This document shows positions 35,257-43,140 of a stretch of DNA of 57,706 nucleotides, piece after piece. Under the pieces are notes generated by a model, which had not been told where the DNA came from, searched no databases, and saw only the letters and a program-made list of their open reading frames with translations. Origin of the DNA: an uncultured Paenibacillaceae bacterium (GTDB lineage Bacteria; Bacillota; Bacilli; Paenibacillales; DA-C8); contig CALGAO010000037.1 of NCBI GenBank assembly GCA_937957685.1, positions 1 to 57,706 of the forward strand, written 5' to 3'. The position numbers and the translations under genes are program-made. Position 1 is the stretch's first letter; the number at the start of each line of letters is the position of its first letter.

Positions 35257-36411
35257 TTATCTCCTCCCGTACTTGCGGATCAAATAATAGATGCCTCCGA
35301 TAACCACCAGGATGATCAGGACTCCGATCAAGCCCCACAGCATGGACGTTTCAACGGTGATGCGGAACACGGCGCTGTCCGAGGTCTCGCTTGTGCGAGC
35401 GGTGATGCTGGCCACATAGTCGCCTGCGATCGATGCCTTGTCGGCCTTGACGATCGCTTGCACGTTAACCGTTTCCCCTGCCGGCAAACTTTCGATGACG
35501 GCCGGCTCGAAGGTTACCTCCCAGTTGGTCGGGCTGACCGAGCTCAGGTTGATGTTCTTGAGCTCGATGGTACCTGTATTTTGCACCGTCAGATCGAGTT
35601 TCTTTTCCCCGCCAGCCGTGATGTCGGCGCTGAGCACACCGCTTGGCGTGCTGAGCTTCAGCGCGTAGGAGCCGGTGATGACGACCTCCAGCTCCGTCTC
35701 CACGCTGGTGTCGTTATTGACAGCGCGGATCGGGATCTTGTAGGTGCCGGCTTCCACCTGGTCAGGAGGCGTGACGTTGATCGAGATCGTCTGGGAAGCG
35801 AACGGATCGACCTGTACGGCGGTTACGCTGTCCCCGCTGACCTTGAACTCGACCCTCCAGCCCGGTTCCGCCGTATACTGAAGCGCGTAGTTCTGCGTAT
35901 CGGCCGACTGGTTCTCAAGCTTGGCCGAGAAGTTGAAGTTCGATTTCGCGTGGCCCTGCAGGTTCGGCTGATCGACCGTCAGTTCCGTGCTGTAGATGCC
36001 TTGCTCCGTAACGGTGATCGTCAGCGGCAGCTTGCTGATGCCGTCGACATTGACGTTAAACGAGTAGGTTCCCTTGTCGACGAGATACGGTACCTCCACC
36101 CGCAGCGTGATGGTTTCCGTGCTCTCCGGCTTGACGGAGATCCGGTCGATGCTGTATGAGGAAGACTGCAGGGAGTAGGTCCAGTCGCTTGGCAAGCCGG
36201 ATACGCTGAGTCTGCCCGTTTGAATCGAAGAAGTGTTGTTGATCACTTCTAGCGAATAGCTGATTTTCTCGCCTGGGGTGACAGCGATGCTGGCATGCTT
36301 GGTGTACAGATCCAGCTCGCCCGCAGCATACGCAGGCATGACGCCGAGCGTCAGCATGAGCAGCAATGCCGTCAACCACATGACCAATCCTTTCTTTAGC
36401 GTTGCTTTCAT
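35257..36411 (-). CDS. NEW3-domain, membrane-anchored exported protein
   Basis: 384 aa with an N-terminal signal peptide (cleavage near AYA-AGELD, about residue 29) and three immunoglobulin-like NEW3-type beta domains (about 30-135, 140-245 and 250-350). These show repeated patterns of the type PGEKISYSLEVINNTSSIQT and GLPSDWTYSL. One C-terminal membrane helix (LWGLIGVLIILVVIGGIYYL) and a basic tail follow. Proteins of this kind often accompany an ATPase and an ABC-2 permease, as here. Presumably it is an extracytoplasmic accessory subunit of the exporter. Function unknown. Confidence 0.8.
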   Translation of the reverse strand: MKATLKKGLVMWLTALLLMLTLGVMPAYAAGELDLYTKHASIAVTPGEKISYSLEVINNTSSIQTGRLSVSGLPSDWTYSLQSSSYSIDRISVKPESTETITLRVEVPYLVDKGTYSFNVNVDGISKLPLTITVTEQGIYSTELTVDQPNLQGHAKSNFNFSAKLENQSADTQNYALQYTAEPGWRVEFKVSGDSVTAVQVDPFASQTISINVTPPDQVEAGTYKIPIRAVNNDTSVETELEVVITGSYALKLSTPSGVLSADITAGGEKKLDLTVQNTGTIELKNINLSSVSPTNWEVTFEPAVIESLPAGETVNVQAIVKADKASIAGDYVASITARTSETSDSAVFRITVETSMLWGLIGVLIILVVIGGIYYLIRKYGRR

Positions 36412-36609
36412 CTGTTCTACCCCTCCAACAAGACATAGTGATTTACATAGAGAGTATAAGTCCCGATAATTAAAAACAGCTAAATATTACCTTAAAGCAA
36501 CATTAAATTTGTGTCGAACTTGCAACATGGCGCAACTTCCTGTAATTTAGTAACGTTAAAAAAAGTGATGTCTGCCATACACCAAATAGCAGGGAGTTGA
36601 CACGAAACG

Positions 36610-37806
36610 ATGCGCAGATGGGCTGTAGCAGCTTGCTGCACCATGCTGCTGCTCGGCGGATGCAGCAACAGTGCGGATGGAGGAACGCTGGCGGACCAGC
36701 GCGGCCTTTCACAGGAAGTGCTGAACCCTTCGGAACAGGCCGATTGGCTCGCCAACGATCAGAGCACGAAGCTGGTGGAGCCGGAAGCGGCCATTGTGCC
36801 GGCGGGGCCCGAGCTGTCCAGGGACGTGACGGTGCGGCAAGCGGATGGCACTTCTCTACTGGTTCAGGGCAGTGCGGTGACCAACGAGACAATCGGATAT
36901 TATCTATACATACCGCCGGGATATCGCAGCACGATCCATGCCGATACCGGCACCATGACGATCTCCAGGGGCAATGGAGCAGAAGCGGTGATCGAGGCCC
37001 TGCCGCCGCAAGCGGATGCGCAGCTGGCTGCTGAGGATCTGTGGAACCTGCTTCAGCAGCTGGATGAGAACGCGCGGCAACTCACCGAATATGCCAGATA
37101 CGAGGAATGGGCAGATACATACATTTATCGCGCCTATCGCAACGAAGAACGAGTGACGGCCATGATCAGGACAGTGGATGATCTCCTGCTGCGCATCACC
37201 ATCACCGAGCCGGCGGATATCGACGAGCTCCGGATGATGATGGCGATGATCGCTTCGCTGGATACGGATGATATCCGGCTGCTGACGCAAGCAGATGAGA
37301 CATTCGCCCGTTCATTGATCACAGAGGCCTACCGCATGCATCTGGCGGTCATGGAGCACTTTGGCCTATATCCGGATGACGAAGCTGACCCGGCTAATGC
37401 ATCAAACAACGAATCGCCTGACGAGCCTTCGGAGCTTCCGGAAGTCACTCAACAGCTGCCTCTGGCCGAGGTGATCCGCTCCAGGGATGACGTCCTGGCG
37501 ATGTTGGAGCATGTGTATACATCCGACGCTGCCCTGACAGTCGCCGATATGCTCGGCATCGTGGAATTCGGCGGCGTCGTAGGTGCTTCGGCCACCATTG
37601 AAGGAACGAAGCTGCTGTGGGATCAGGTGAACATCAGCCTGATCAGCGAGACGGACACCAGCCAACGCTACCTGTTGCGCGTGCCGTTCGACCTGGAAGG
37701 CACGTTCAAGCTCTACGAGATGGAACTGCGCAAGCAGGCGGACGGCTGGCGCATCCATACGCCTCTGACAACGCACGCCGCAGCGCCGGCTGCTCCAGAG
37801 GCATAA
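36610..37806 (+). CDS. Lipoprotein of unknown function
   Basis: 398 aa with a lipoprotein signal (MRRWAVAACCTMLLLGGCSN, modified Cys at residue 18). The mature part is acidic and contains DGTSLLVQGSAVTNETIGYY, followed by a region rich in aromatic residues (EYARYEEWADTYIYRAYRNE), a Pro/Asp/Ser linker near 265-285, and a C-terminal beta-rich domain ending IHTPLTTHAAAPAAPEA. I do not recognise a family. It diverges from the NEW3 exporter operon across a roughly 200-bp AT-rich gap, so the two may share regulation. Confidence 0.75.
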   Translation: MRRWAVAACCTMLLLGGCSNSADGGTLADQRGLSQEVLNPSEQADWLANDQSTKLVEPEAAIVPAGPELSRDVTVRQADGTSLLVQGSAVTNETIGYYLYIPPGYRSTIHADTGTMTISRGNGAEAVIEALPPQADAQLAAEDLWNLLQQLDENARQLTEYARYEEWADTYIYRAYRNEERVTAMIRTVDDLLLRITITEPADIDELRMMMAMIASLDTDDIRLLTQADETFARSLITEAYRMHLAVMEHFGLYPDDEADPANASNNESPDEPSELPEVTQQLPLAEVIRSRDDVLAMLEHVYTSDAALTVADMLGIVEFGGVVGASATIEGTKLLWDQVNISLISETDTSQRYLLRVPFDLEGTFKLYEMELRKQADGWRIHTPLTTHAAAPAAPEA

Positions 37807-37938
37807 CGGGTTCGGGCACACCTTAAGGCAACGCAAAAGGCACGCAGACCTGCGCTTTCGTCCTGCCATCAGGAATATCCCTCCTTGAGCTGGACGTTGC
37901 ACGGTTCATGCGTGCCTTGATTCTCTTCTGTCTTAGCT

Positions 37939-38760
37939 TTAAACCTGACCTTGTGCTGCGAAATAATTGCCCATCTCGACGATCATGCCGCCCATGCGCT
38001 GATTGCTCGGATGGACGATCCGCTTCACGCCGTTTTCCTCCAGGGCTTCAGCCGTCACGATGCCAACCGCCACTGCCAACGTCCGGTCTGCGAACAGATC
38101 GACCAGGCCCTGATCTGCGCCACGCCTTCTCGCCGCTTCAAACAGGTAATGCACCTGCAAGGCGCTGGTAAACGCGACCGCATCATATTTCCCTGCCAGC
38201 ATTTCCTCGATGAAGGCCTTCATCTCATGTTCAGGCGGAGCCACATGCAGATAGGGCATAATCTCGAAATAATCGGCGCCTTGTTCCTTCAACCATTTTT
38301 CAAACCTGGGCGATCGTTCCCCATATAACTGCAGCGCAACGCGATCACCTCGAAGCGAGAGATTCGCAGACTCAAATTTCTCGATCAGGCCGCGCACCGT
38401 CCCGTCTTCATCCGAGATGCTTGGGGTCAGACCGATGCTTCTCAGGACATTTCTCGTCTTGTAGCCCCTCGCTGCAATCCTGGTCTTACGCATCAAGTCG
38501 ATCAATCGCTCGCGATGACCAAGGCGTTCTGCCATATCCAACAAGGTTTGTGTGCCGATCCCGGTCGTGAGGATCAGCCAATCCGTTCCTTCCTCCAGCA
38601 ATCGCTCGATATCCGGCCCTACCTGAGATTCATCCAGGATCACGGTGCCCTGTGTCGGTCTTATGTATGGAATGCCGCCGAGATTTTCGATCAGCTTGCT
38701 GATCTCATCTCCCTTTCTGGCGCCGGTGACCGCGATATGCTTGCCTTGCAAACTGGACAA
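37939..38760 (-). CDS. hemD: Uroporphyrinogen-III synthase family protein
   Basis: A HEM4-fold protein with GKHIAVTGARKGDEISKLIE at the N-terminus, the interdomain stretch GTDWLILTTGIGTQTLLDMA, and AVAFTSALQVHYLFEAA and AVAVGIVTAEALEENGV near the C-terminus, as in uroporphyrinogen-III synthases. TTG 38760 is chosen as start because GAGGTGA lies five bases upstream (about 273 aa); a TTG at 38784 has no site. It stands alone, without other hem genes, so it may be a second HemD paralogue. It converges with the lipoprotein gene. Confidence 0.8.
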   Translation of the reverse strand: MSSLQGKHIAVTGARKGDEISKLIENLGGIPYIRPTQGTVILDESQVGPDIERLLEEGTDWLILTTGIGTQTLLDMAERLGHRERLIDLMRKTRIAARGYKTRNVLRSIGLTPSISDEDGTVRGLIEKFESANLSLRGDRVALQLYGERSPRFEKWLKEQGADYFEIMPYLHVAPPEHEMKAFIEEMLAGKYDAVAFTSALQVHYLFEAARRRGADQGLVDLFADRTLAVAVGIVTAEALEENGVKRIVHPSNQRMGGMIVEMGNYFAAQGQV

Positions 38761-38942
38761 CCTGCTCACCTCTGCTCTGCCCAATCTATATGGTCATTAT
38801 ATCAATGACGCCAGATGAGGTCGATCACCAATTCTGACGATTGGCACTCTCTCCACACTTCCTCCGCCGCATCCGTCCGCCCTTATCTCAAGGTTCTGGT
38901 CGACTCGCGTATGAGGGTCCATCAACAGGCACCGATGTCACA

Positions 38943-39851
38943 TCAATACTCCACTGTGATCAGCGGCGTCCCCAGGGTCACCCGATAGGAACCGTCCATC
39001 GTCGATTGATGGACGGCGGCCTGGAGGTTGACGAGCTGGTCGCGAACTCTTGTTGCACTCGAAAGATATGGCACATGGAAAGTCCTGCTGACCGAGCCGG
39101 CGTCACGATATTCCCCATCATGGACGATGACCGCTCCATGTGCCTCCAACGCCTCCCAGACCCGCTCCGGACGAAAACCCTCTCCGCTCTGCTTCAAGCC
39201 CGACGCTCCCCGATCTTGATCTGAACCAGTCCCATCCGTCTCCTCTCCCGAACTGTAGGCTCTCCATCCCTGTTCCGGACTGAACCCCTCACTGCCTTGT
39301 CCCTTAAACGTCGACTGCACATTCAACCTCCATGACAGGCCGGTCCCCGATTCTGTCATCCTGGCAAACCATTTTTGATAGTCGGTCAATCTCTCGAGCT
39401 GTGAAGAAACGAGTTTGATCGCGACCAAAGCTTCTGCGTGCGAATACTTCTGTACGGTAGCCGACAGCATCGTCCGATCGCTCAGCGTGACAGAACCAAT
39501 CTCGGTATCGCCTGCCGTGGTATACTCCGCCCCATCGAATCCCGTCAGCAAGGATCGCATAACGGATGCAGGGCTTTCATCACCCAGCCTGATCTGTCCA
39601 TATCCCAGTACGGTAAGAGACATATCCGGATTTCCTATTTCATCCATTCTGTGAATCAACCAGATCAGATCTTCATAAATGTCAGAATGATGACCAGACG
39701 GATCACTGCCCTCAGAACGATTGTCGTTTGACTCATATCCCTCGCTGGCGGCCGATGCATATGAGATCGCCGATGAACTCGCAATAGCGCCAGCCAGGCA
39801 GAGAATTCCGATCAGCCATTTCATGTCGCTCCATTTTCTGACACCCATCAT
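38943..39851 (-). CDS. ywmB: YwmB-family exported protein
   Basis: About 302 aa with a signal peptide (MMGVRKWSDMKWLIGILCLA, cleavage near SYASA). The C-terminal part, VNLQAAVHQSTMDGSYRVTL ending GTPLITVEY, fits the YwmB family as I remember it. ATG 39851 follows GGGGGTGTG; the extra 16 codons upstream are not signal-like. Residues about 190-245 hold a hydrophilic insertion in which SEGFSPEQGWRA and GEGFRPERVWEA look like an internal duplication. Function is unknown in any organism I recall. The 5' side of the gene abuts repeat array B. Confidence 0.7.
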   Translation of the reverse strand: MMGVRKWSDMKWLIGILCLAGAIASSSAISYASAASEGYESNDNRSEGSDPSGHHSDIYEDLIWLIHRMDEIGNPDMSLTVLGYGQIRLGDESPASVMRSLLTGFDGAEYTTAGDTEIGSVTLSDRTMLSATVQKYSHAEALVAIKLVSSQLERLTDYQKWFARMTESGTGLSWRLNVQSTFKGQGSEGFSPEQGWRAYSSGEETDGTGSDQDRGASGLKQSGEGFRPERVWEALEAHGAVIVHDGEYRDAGSVSRTFHVPYLSSATRVRDQLVNLQAAVHQSTMDGSYRVTLGTPLITVEY

Positions 39852-39970
39852 CACACCCCCATTACTGACACGTCCACGTTCTGCAGATGAACCTATCAAT
39901 CTATATCTCTATCATGCCCGAAAAAGTAGTTTGCCATACTCGATTCACTCACTCTCCGCACGTACTCTCC

Positions 39971-40420
39971 ACTTATCCCGGACACCCGGTTTTAACCCTT
40001 CATTCCCCTTCTGCATCATCTGCTCATTATCCCAATCTCTCAGGTTGACAGCCTTTTGTCAGCCACTTCTCCTCCATCGAATCATTATCCCCGATGATCA
40101 GGTTACCGACTGTCCTGTGTATCACTCTCTCCCTATCCATTCATTATCCCATTCGCTCAGGTTGATCGTGGCATGTACCCCTTCCTTCCCCATTAGACCA
40201 TTATCCCCAATGCTCAGGTTATGAACCGTATTGTGTCACGCTCCCCTCATCGCTCCTTATCCAAATCACTCAGACTGACCGAATCACTCAGACTGACCGA
40301 AGCATATACCCTTCTTCACATTCGACCATTAATCCAACACTTCAGGTATGTACCGTGGCATTATCTCCTCACGTATGCTTCGATTTGCTATCCCGTTCAT
40401 TCAGGTTTTGTCCAAACTTG
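39971..40420. repeat. Array B: eight tandem units of the GGGATAATG repeat
   Basis: Read on the plus strand the core is TATCC(C)-N5-TCAGG. It begins at 39974, 40028, 40086, 40145, 40202, 40258, 40331 and 40389, so units are 54-59 bp apart except one of 73 bp, which contains an 18-bp duplication (40264-40299). Read on the minus strand, cores are CCTGAGCATTGGGGATAATG, CCTGAGCGAATGGGATAATG and similar, followed by a purine-rich tail. Units are degenerate outside the core. No gene is plausible from 39852 to 40559. Confidence 0.8.
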
Positions 40421-40559
40421 ACTAGTCCGTTCTCTATGATGATGGAAACGGATGAATCGAGACTGTCACTTGAGGCCTTTTGGATTCAACTACCAAACAT
40501 GCCGCTCCCCCTTGGAACAGCGGTGAGACCTCGAGCAGGATCCCGGTGCACGCAAATCT

Positions 40560-41588
40560 TCATGCGGCCGGGAACCTGTGCAGTGTTAGCCCGACTTCTC
40601 GAGGATTCTGAACGATCGTTCTGTAGGTCATCGCTGGCACGGAAACTGCAACCGTCAAGATCGACTCGAAAAGCCTGAAGCTTGCCACATCAGCTGGCCA
40701 GGGAGTCGCGTGACTCGACCACCATGCAAAGGCTCGATCAGAAGCAAACCTTGAACGATAGCTTCGCATAAAATTGTACTTTTGGCACATGATCGTCCTG
40801 TACTCAACCTCCGTATTGAATCGGAAGCAATACTCGTCCAGATACTTCTGCAGATGCTTGCGACCTATCGCGATAAACGTTGAATAAACCCATCTCTCCG
40901 CCTGCTTGACGATGACAGATAACTCCATAAAATACCGCCGCCTGGACATGGAGAATACCTCCACGCTGGTCTCCGGCTCCACATATCGCGATTGGAAATA
41001 TCGGTATGCCTGATTGCGCAATACATAACGATAACGATCCAAATAATCATCAGGTACACATTTGATCTTGATCTTCTCAGGAACCCCCTCTTCGGACGTT
41101 TCTGCGCAAAGCATGACGGGATGCTCTCCCGGGTCACAATAGTTCAGGGCTGATTTGATCTTCGCTCCGTACACTACGGGATTCAACTTCACCATGCCCC
41201 GCAAGATATCGGCATCCTCCTTGCGTCCCATCGCACAGCGCAGCTTCATCAGCATCGTCCAGGCTGTCTTGTACGTTACTTTCAATATTTTCTGCAGAGC
41301 GACTGCGCTAATGCCGGTTGCACGTGACATCATGTAGATCGCAATGAACCATTTGGAAAGAGGCGTTCTAGAATGTTCAAACACCGTTCCGGCAATCAGG
41401 GAAGCCTGGTAATGGCAGTCGGCGCACTGGTACAACTTGCGCGAACGGATCGGATACGCCCGACTGCAGTTGCATCTTGGACAACGGAACCCATTCGGCC
41501 AACGAACTGCGAACAACGCCTCCTCACAAGCTTCCTCTGTAGAAAAACGCGCGGTAAATTCGTCGAAATCCATGAACTCAGCCATCAT
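40560..41588 (-). CDS. IS1595-family transposase-like protein, probably domesticated
   Basis: 342 aa. The N-terminus (FTARFSTEEACEEALFAVRW) and a zinc ribbon, CPRC-N14-CADC (about 35-56), are followed by the conserved IS1595 helix region (TVFEHSRTPLSKWFIAIYMM, VTYKTAWTMLMKLRCAM). Where active IS1595 enzymes have VEVDETYxGG, this protein reads VKLNPVVYGA, so the first catalytic Asp appears lost. YLDEYCFRFN near 270 is the usual C-terminal motif; the last 75 residues are not family-like. The frame is intact, has GAGGTGA before the ATG, a strong promoter with SOS-type boxes, and no recognisable terminal inverted repeats. Confidence 0.8.
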   Translation of the reverse strand: MMAEFMDFDEFTARFSTEEACEEALFAVRWPNGFRCPRCNCSRAYPIRSRKLYQCADCHYQASLIAGTVFEHSRTPLSKWFIAIYMMSRATGISAVALQKILKVTYKTAWTMLMKLRCAMGRKEDADILRGMVKLNPVVYGAKIKSALNYCDPGEHPVMLCAETSEEGVPEKIKIKCVPDDYLDRYRYVLRNQAYRYFQSRYVEPETSVEVFSMSRRRYFMELSVIVKQAERWVYSTFIAIGRKHLQKYLDEYCFRFNTEVEYRTIMCQKYNFMRSYRSRFASDRAFAWWSSHATPWPADVASFRLFESILTVAVSVPAMTYRTIVQNPREVGLTLHRFPAA

Positions 41589-41604
41589 CCAATCACCTCA
41601 TGTA

Positions 41605-41653
41605 CGAACGTATGTTCTGACTAAATTATACCAAACATATGTTCTTGTATCAA
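41605..41653 (-). promoter_or_regulatory. Promoter with two LexA-type boxes
   Basis: On the minus strand TTGATA (41653-41648) and TATAAT (41630-41625) are spaced exactly 17 bp. The spacer is filled by CAAACATATGTTCT (41632-41645, plus strand). A second box, CGAACGTATGTTCT (41605-41618), covers the expected start site. Both resemble the Bacillus LexA consensus CGAACRNRYGTTYC (13 of 14 and 12 of 14). Such placement would give tight SOS repression of the IS1595-like gene. Confidence 0.75.
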
Positions 41654-41810
41654 TAAAAATATGAAAAAGATCCAGATGTTGATGGGGGTATTCCGAAAGA
41701 AACAGACGTTCCAAAAAAAGAGGATCAGGCTCTTCGCACACAGGAAACGGTCTGTTCGAATGGAGAGCGGCCATATGATGAAGGAACGCAACGTTATCGT
41801 GAGAATCAGC

Positions 41811-41968
41811 TCTTCCTGAGACAATGGGATAATCATCAGAGGGGCAGATCATCCTTGTGCCGAATACCACTGAAACGTTAACCTGATTCATGGGGATAAT
41901 CACCGGAGGGAGGCGAGGGCGGGGGGATCGACCACCAGAGGTGTTCCTGAAACACGGGGATCATGCAC
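41811..41968. repeat. Array C: three units of the GGGATAATG repeat, opposite orientation
   Basis: On the plus strand CCTGAGACAATGGGATAATC (41815), CCTGATTCATGGGGATAATC (41882) and CCTGAAACACGGGGATCATG (41946) repeat at 67 and 64 bp, each followed by purine-rich sequence. Orientation is opposite to array B, so the two arrays point away from the IS1595-like gene they flank. From 41654 to 41810 nothing recognisable was seen. Confidence 0.75.
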
Positions 41969-41990
41969 CTACTCCATTCATAAATAAAGA

Positions 41991-42029
41991 AAGCGCGGAC
42001 CGAAGCCCATGTCAGGGCAGTCCGCGCTT
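41991..42029 (-). terminator. Terminator of the thioredoxin-like gene
   Basis: AAGCGCGGAC and GTCCGCGCTT form a perfect 10-bp stem with a 19-nt loop. On the minus strand it is followed by TCTTTATTTATG, 15 bp after the stop codon. Confidence 0.8.
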
Positions 42030-42043
42030 GATCCTCCACCCAA

Positions 42044-42364
42044 TTATTGACCGATTGAAGCCAGATACTCCCGAACCTGCTCCGGGGTCTTGGCGTACTT
42101 GCTGTGCAGATGCGCGATTTTCTCGCCATTCCTGTACACCAGCAAACTCGGAATGCCGCGCACATCATTCTCTTCCGCGACCGACTGCAGCTCTTCCGCG
42201 TCTATCGAGTACCATTGCTTGTCCCGGTGCTCAGCAATAATATCATCGATGAATCGGTCCAGATTTTTGCAATCCGGGCACCAGGTCGCATAATACTTGA
42301 TCACCGTCGGCTGCTCGGACTGGATAATCTGCCTGTACTGTTCAACGCTTGTAATCTTCTCCAT
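42044..42364 (-). CDS. Thioredoxin-family protein (CPDC active site)
   Basis: About 106 aa with a single thioredoxin fold. The redox motif ATWCPDCKN lies at about residues 27-35 and the cis-proline in VRGIPSLLVYRNG. CPDC replaces the standard CGPC, as in Bacillus YtpP/YbdE-type proteins. Start ATG 42364 follows GGAGAG by seven bases; a start five codons earlier lacks a site. It is probably a cytoplasmic thiol-disulfide protein with unknown partner. Confidence 0.88.
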   Translation of the reverse strand: MEKITSVEQYRQIIQSEQPTVIKYYATWCPDCKNLDRFIDDIIAEHRDKQWYSIDAEELQSVAEENDVRGIPSLLVYRNGEKIAHLHSKYAKTPEQVREYLASIGQ

Positions 42365-42424
42365 CCATGATCTCTCCATTCTTGACTGGTTTATGATGAA
42401 TCGTGCTTGACTGCCTGGACGAGA

Positions 42425-43084
42425 TTATCGCCCGTCCCACGAGAAACCGACCGCATCAAGGAACGCTTTGGCCAGCACCATATGCCCGGCAGTATTCGGA
42501 TGGATGCGGTCACCGGACAATTCATACGAATGAACATGATGCATCAACTGGTCGTAAGCTGCCTGGGTATCCACGAATATCGCGTCATGCTTGGCTGCGA
42601 GCTCCCGGACGATCCGACCGTACTCATCCATGCGCTTGCGCATCGGGTCGTTCATATCCAGGCTCAGATAGAACGGCGTCATGAGCACCAGCCCTTGCAG
42701 CTGCGGCCTCGTCTGTTCGAGCAGCCTGTTGTAAGTCTCCGCGTACTCCTGTTCATAGACGTGCGATTCCGTGATCGCAGGGCTGTCAAATTGCCGCCAC
42801 ACATCATTGGTGCCGATCATGATGGACAGCCAGTCCGGCTTCTGGTCCAGCACATCCGACTGCCATCTCTCCGCCAGATCCCGTACGCGATTGCCGCTGA
42901 TGCCCACATTCACCACACGGATACGAAGCTGAGGATAGACCGCGCTCAGCAGAGCATCAACCAGGCTGACGTATCCATTGCCCAGCCCGCCGAACGGCTT
43001 CTCGCCGATTGGCCTCGCACGTCCGGTATCCGTGATCGAATCCCCGATAAAGACCAGCTTCTGATTCTCAGACAGTTTCATCAT
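42425..43084 (-). CDS. SGNH/GDSL-family hydrolase
   Basis: 219 aa with the four SGNH blocks: FIGDSITDTG (Ser nucleophile, about residue 15), VVNVGISGNRV (Gly), MIGTNDVWRQF (Asn) and GDRIHPNTAGH (catalytic Asp/His near 195). No signal peptide, so it acts in the cytoplasm. Related Bacillus and Paenibacillus proteins are esterases or carbohydrate deacetylases; the substrate cannot be told. AGGGGAG lies eight bases before the first ATG. Confidence 0.9.
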   Translation of the reverse strand: MMKLSENQKLVFIGDSITDTGRARPIGEKPFGGLGNGYVSLVDALLSAVYPQLRIRVVNVGISGNRVRDLAERWQSDVLDQKPDWLSIMIGTNDVWRQFDSPAITESHVYEQEYAETYNRLLEQTRPQLQGLVLMTPFYLSLDMNDPMRKRMDEYGRIVRELAAKHDAIFVDTQAAYDQLMHHVHSYELSGDRIHPNTAGHMVLAKAFLDAVGFSWDGR

Positions 43085-43140
43085 TTATCATTCTCCCCTG
43101 CCACATTCTACTCCTAGTATGTCCGAACCGACATCCATTG

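Noticed and set aside
39971..40420. CRISPR-like array, because the period is about 58 bp
   Set aside because: Units are degenerate even in the core, the intervening bases are partly conserved, no exact repeats or leader are visible, and no cas genes are present in the window.
41598..41903. Small minus-strand gene upstream of the IS1595-like gene
   Set aside because: The frame crosses repeat array C and the LexA-box promoter, has no ribosome site and no family-like sequence.
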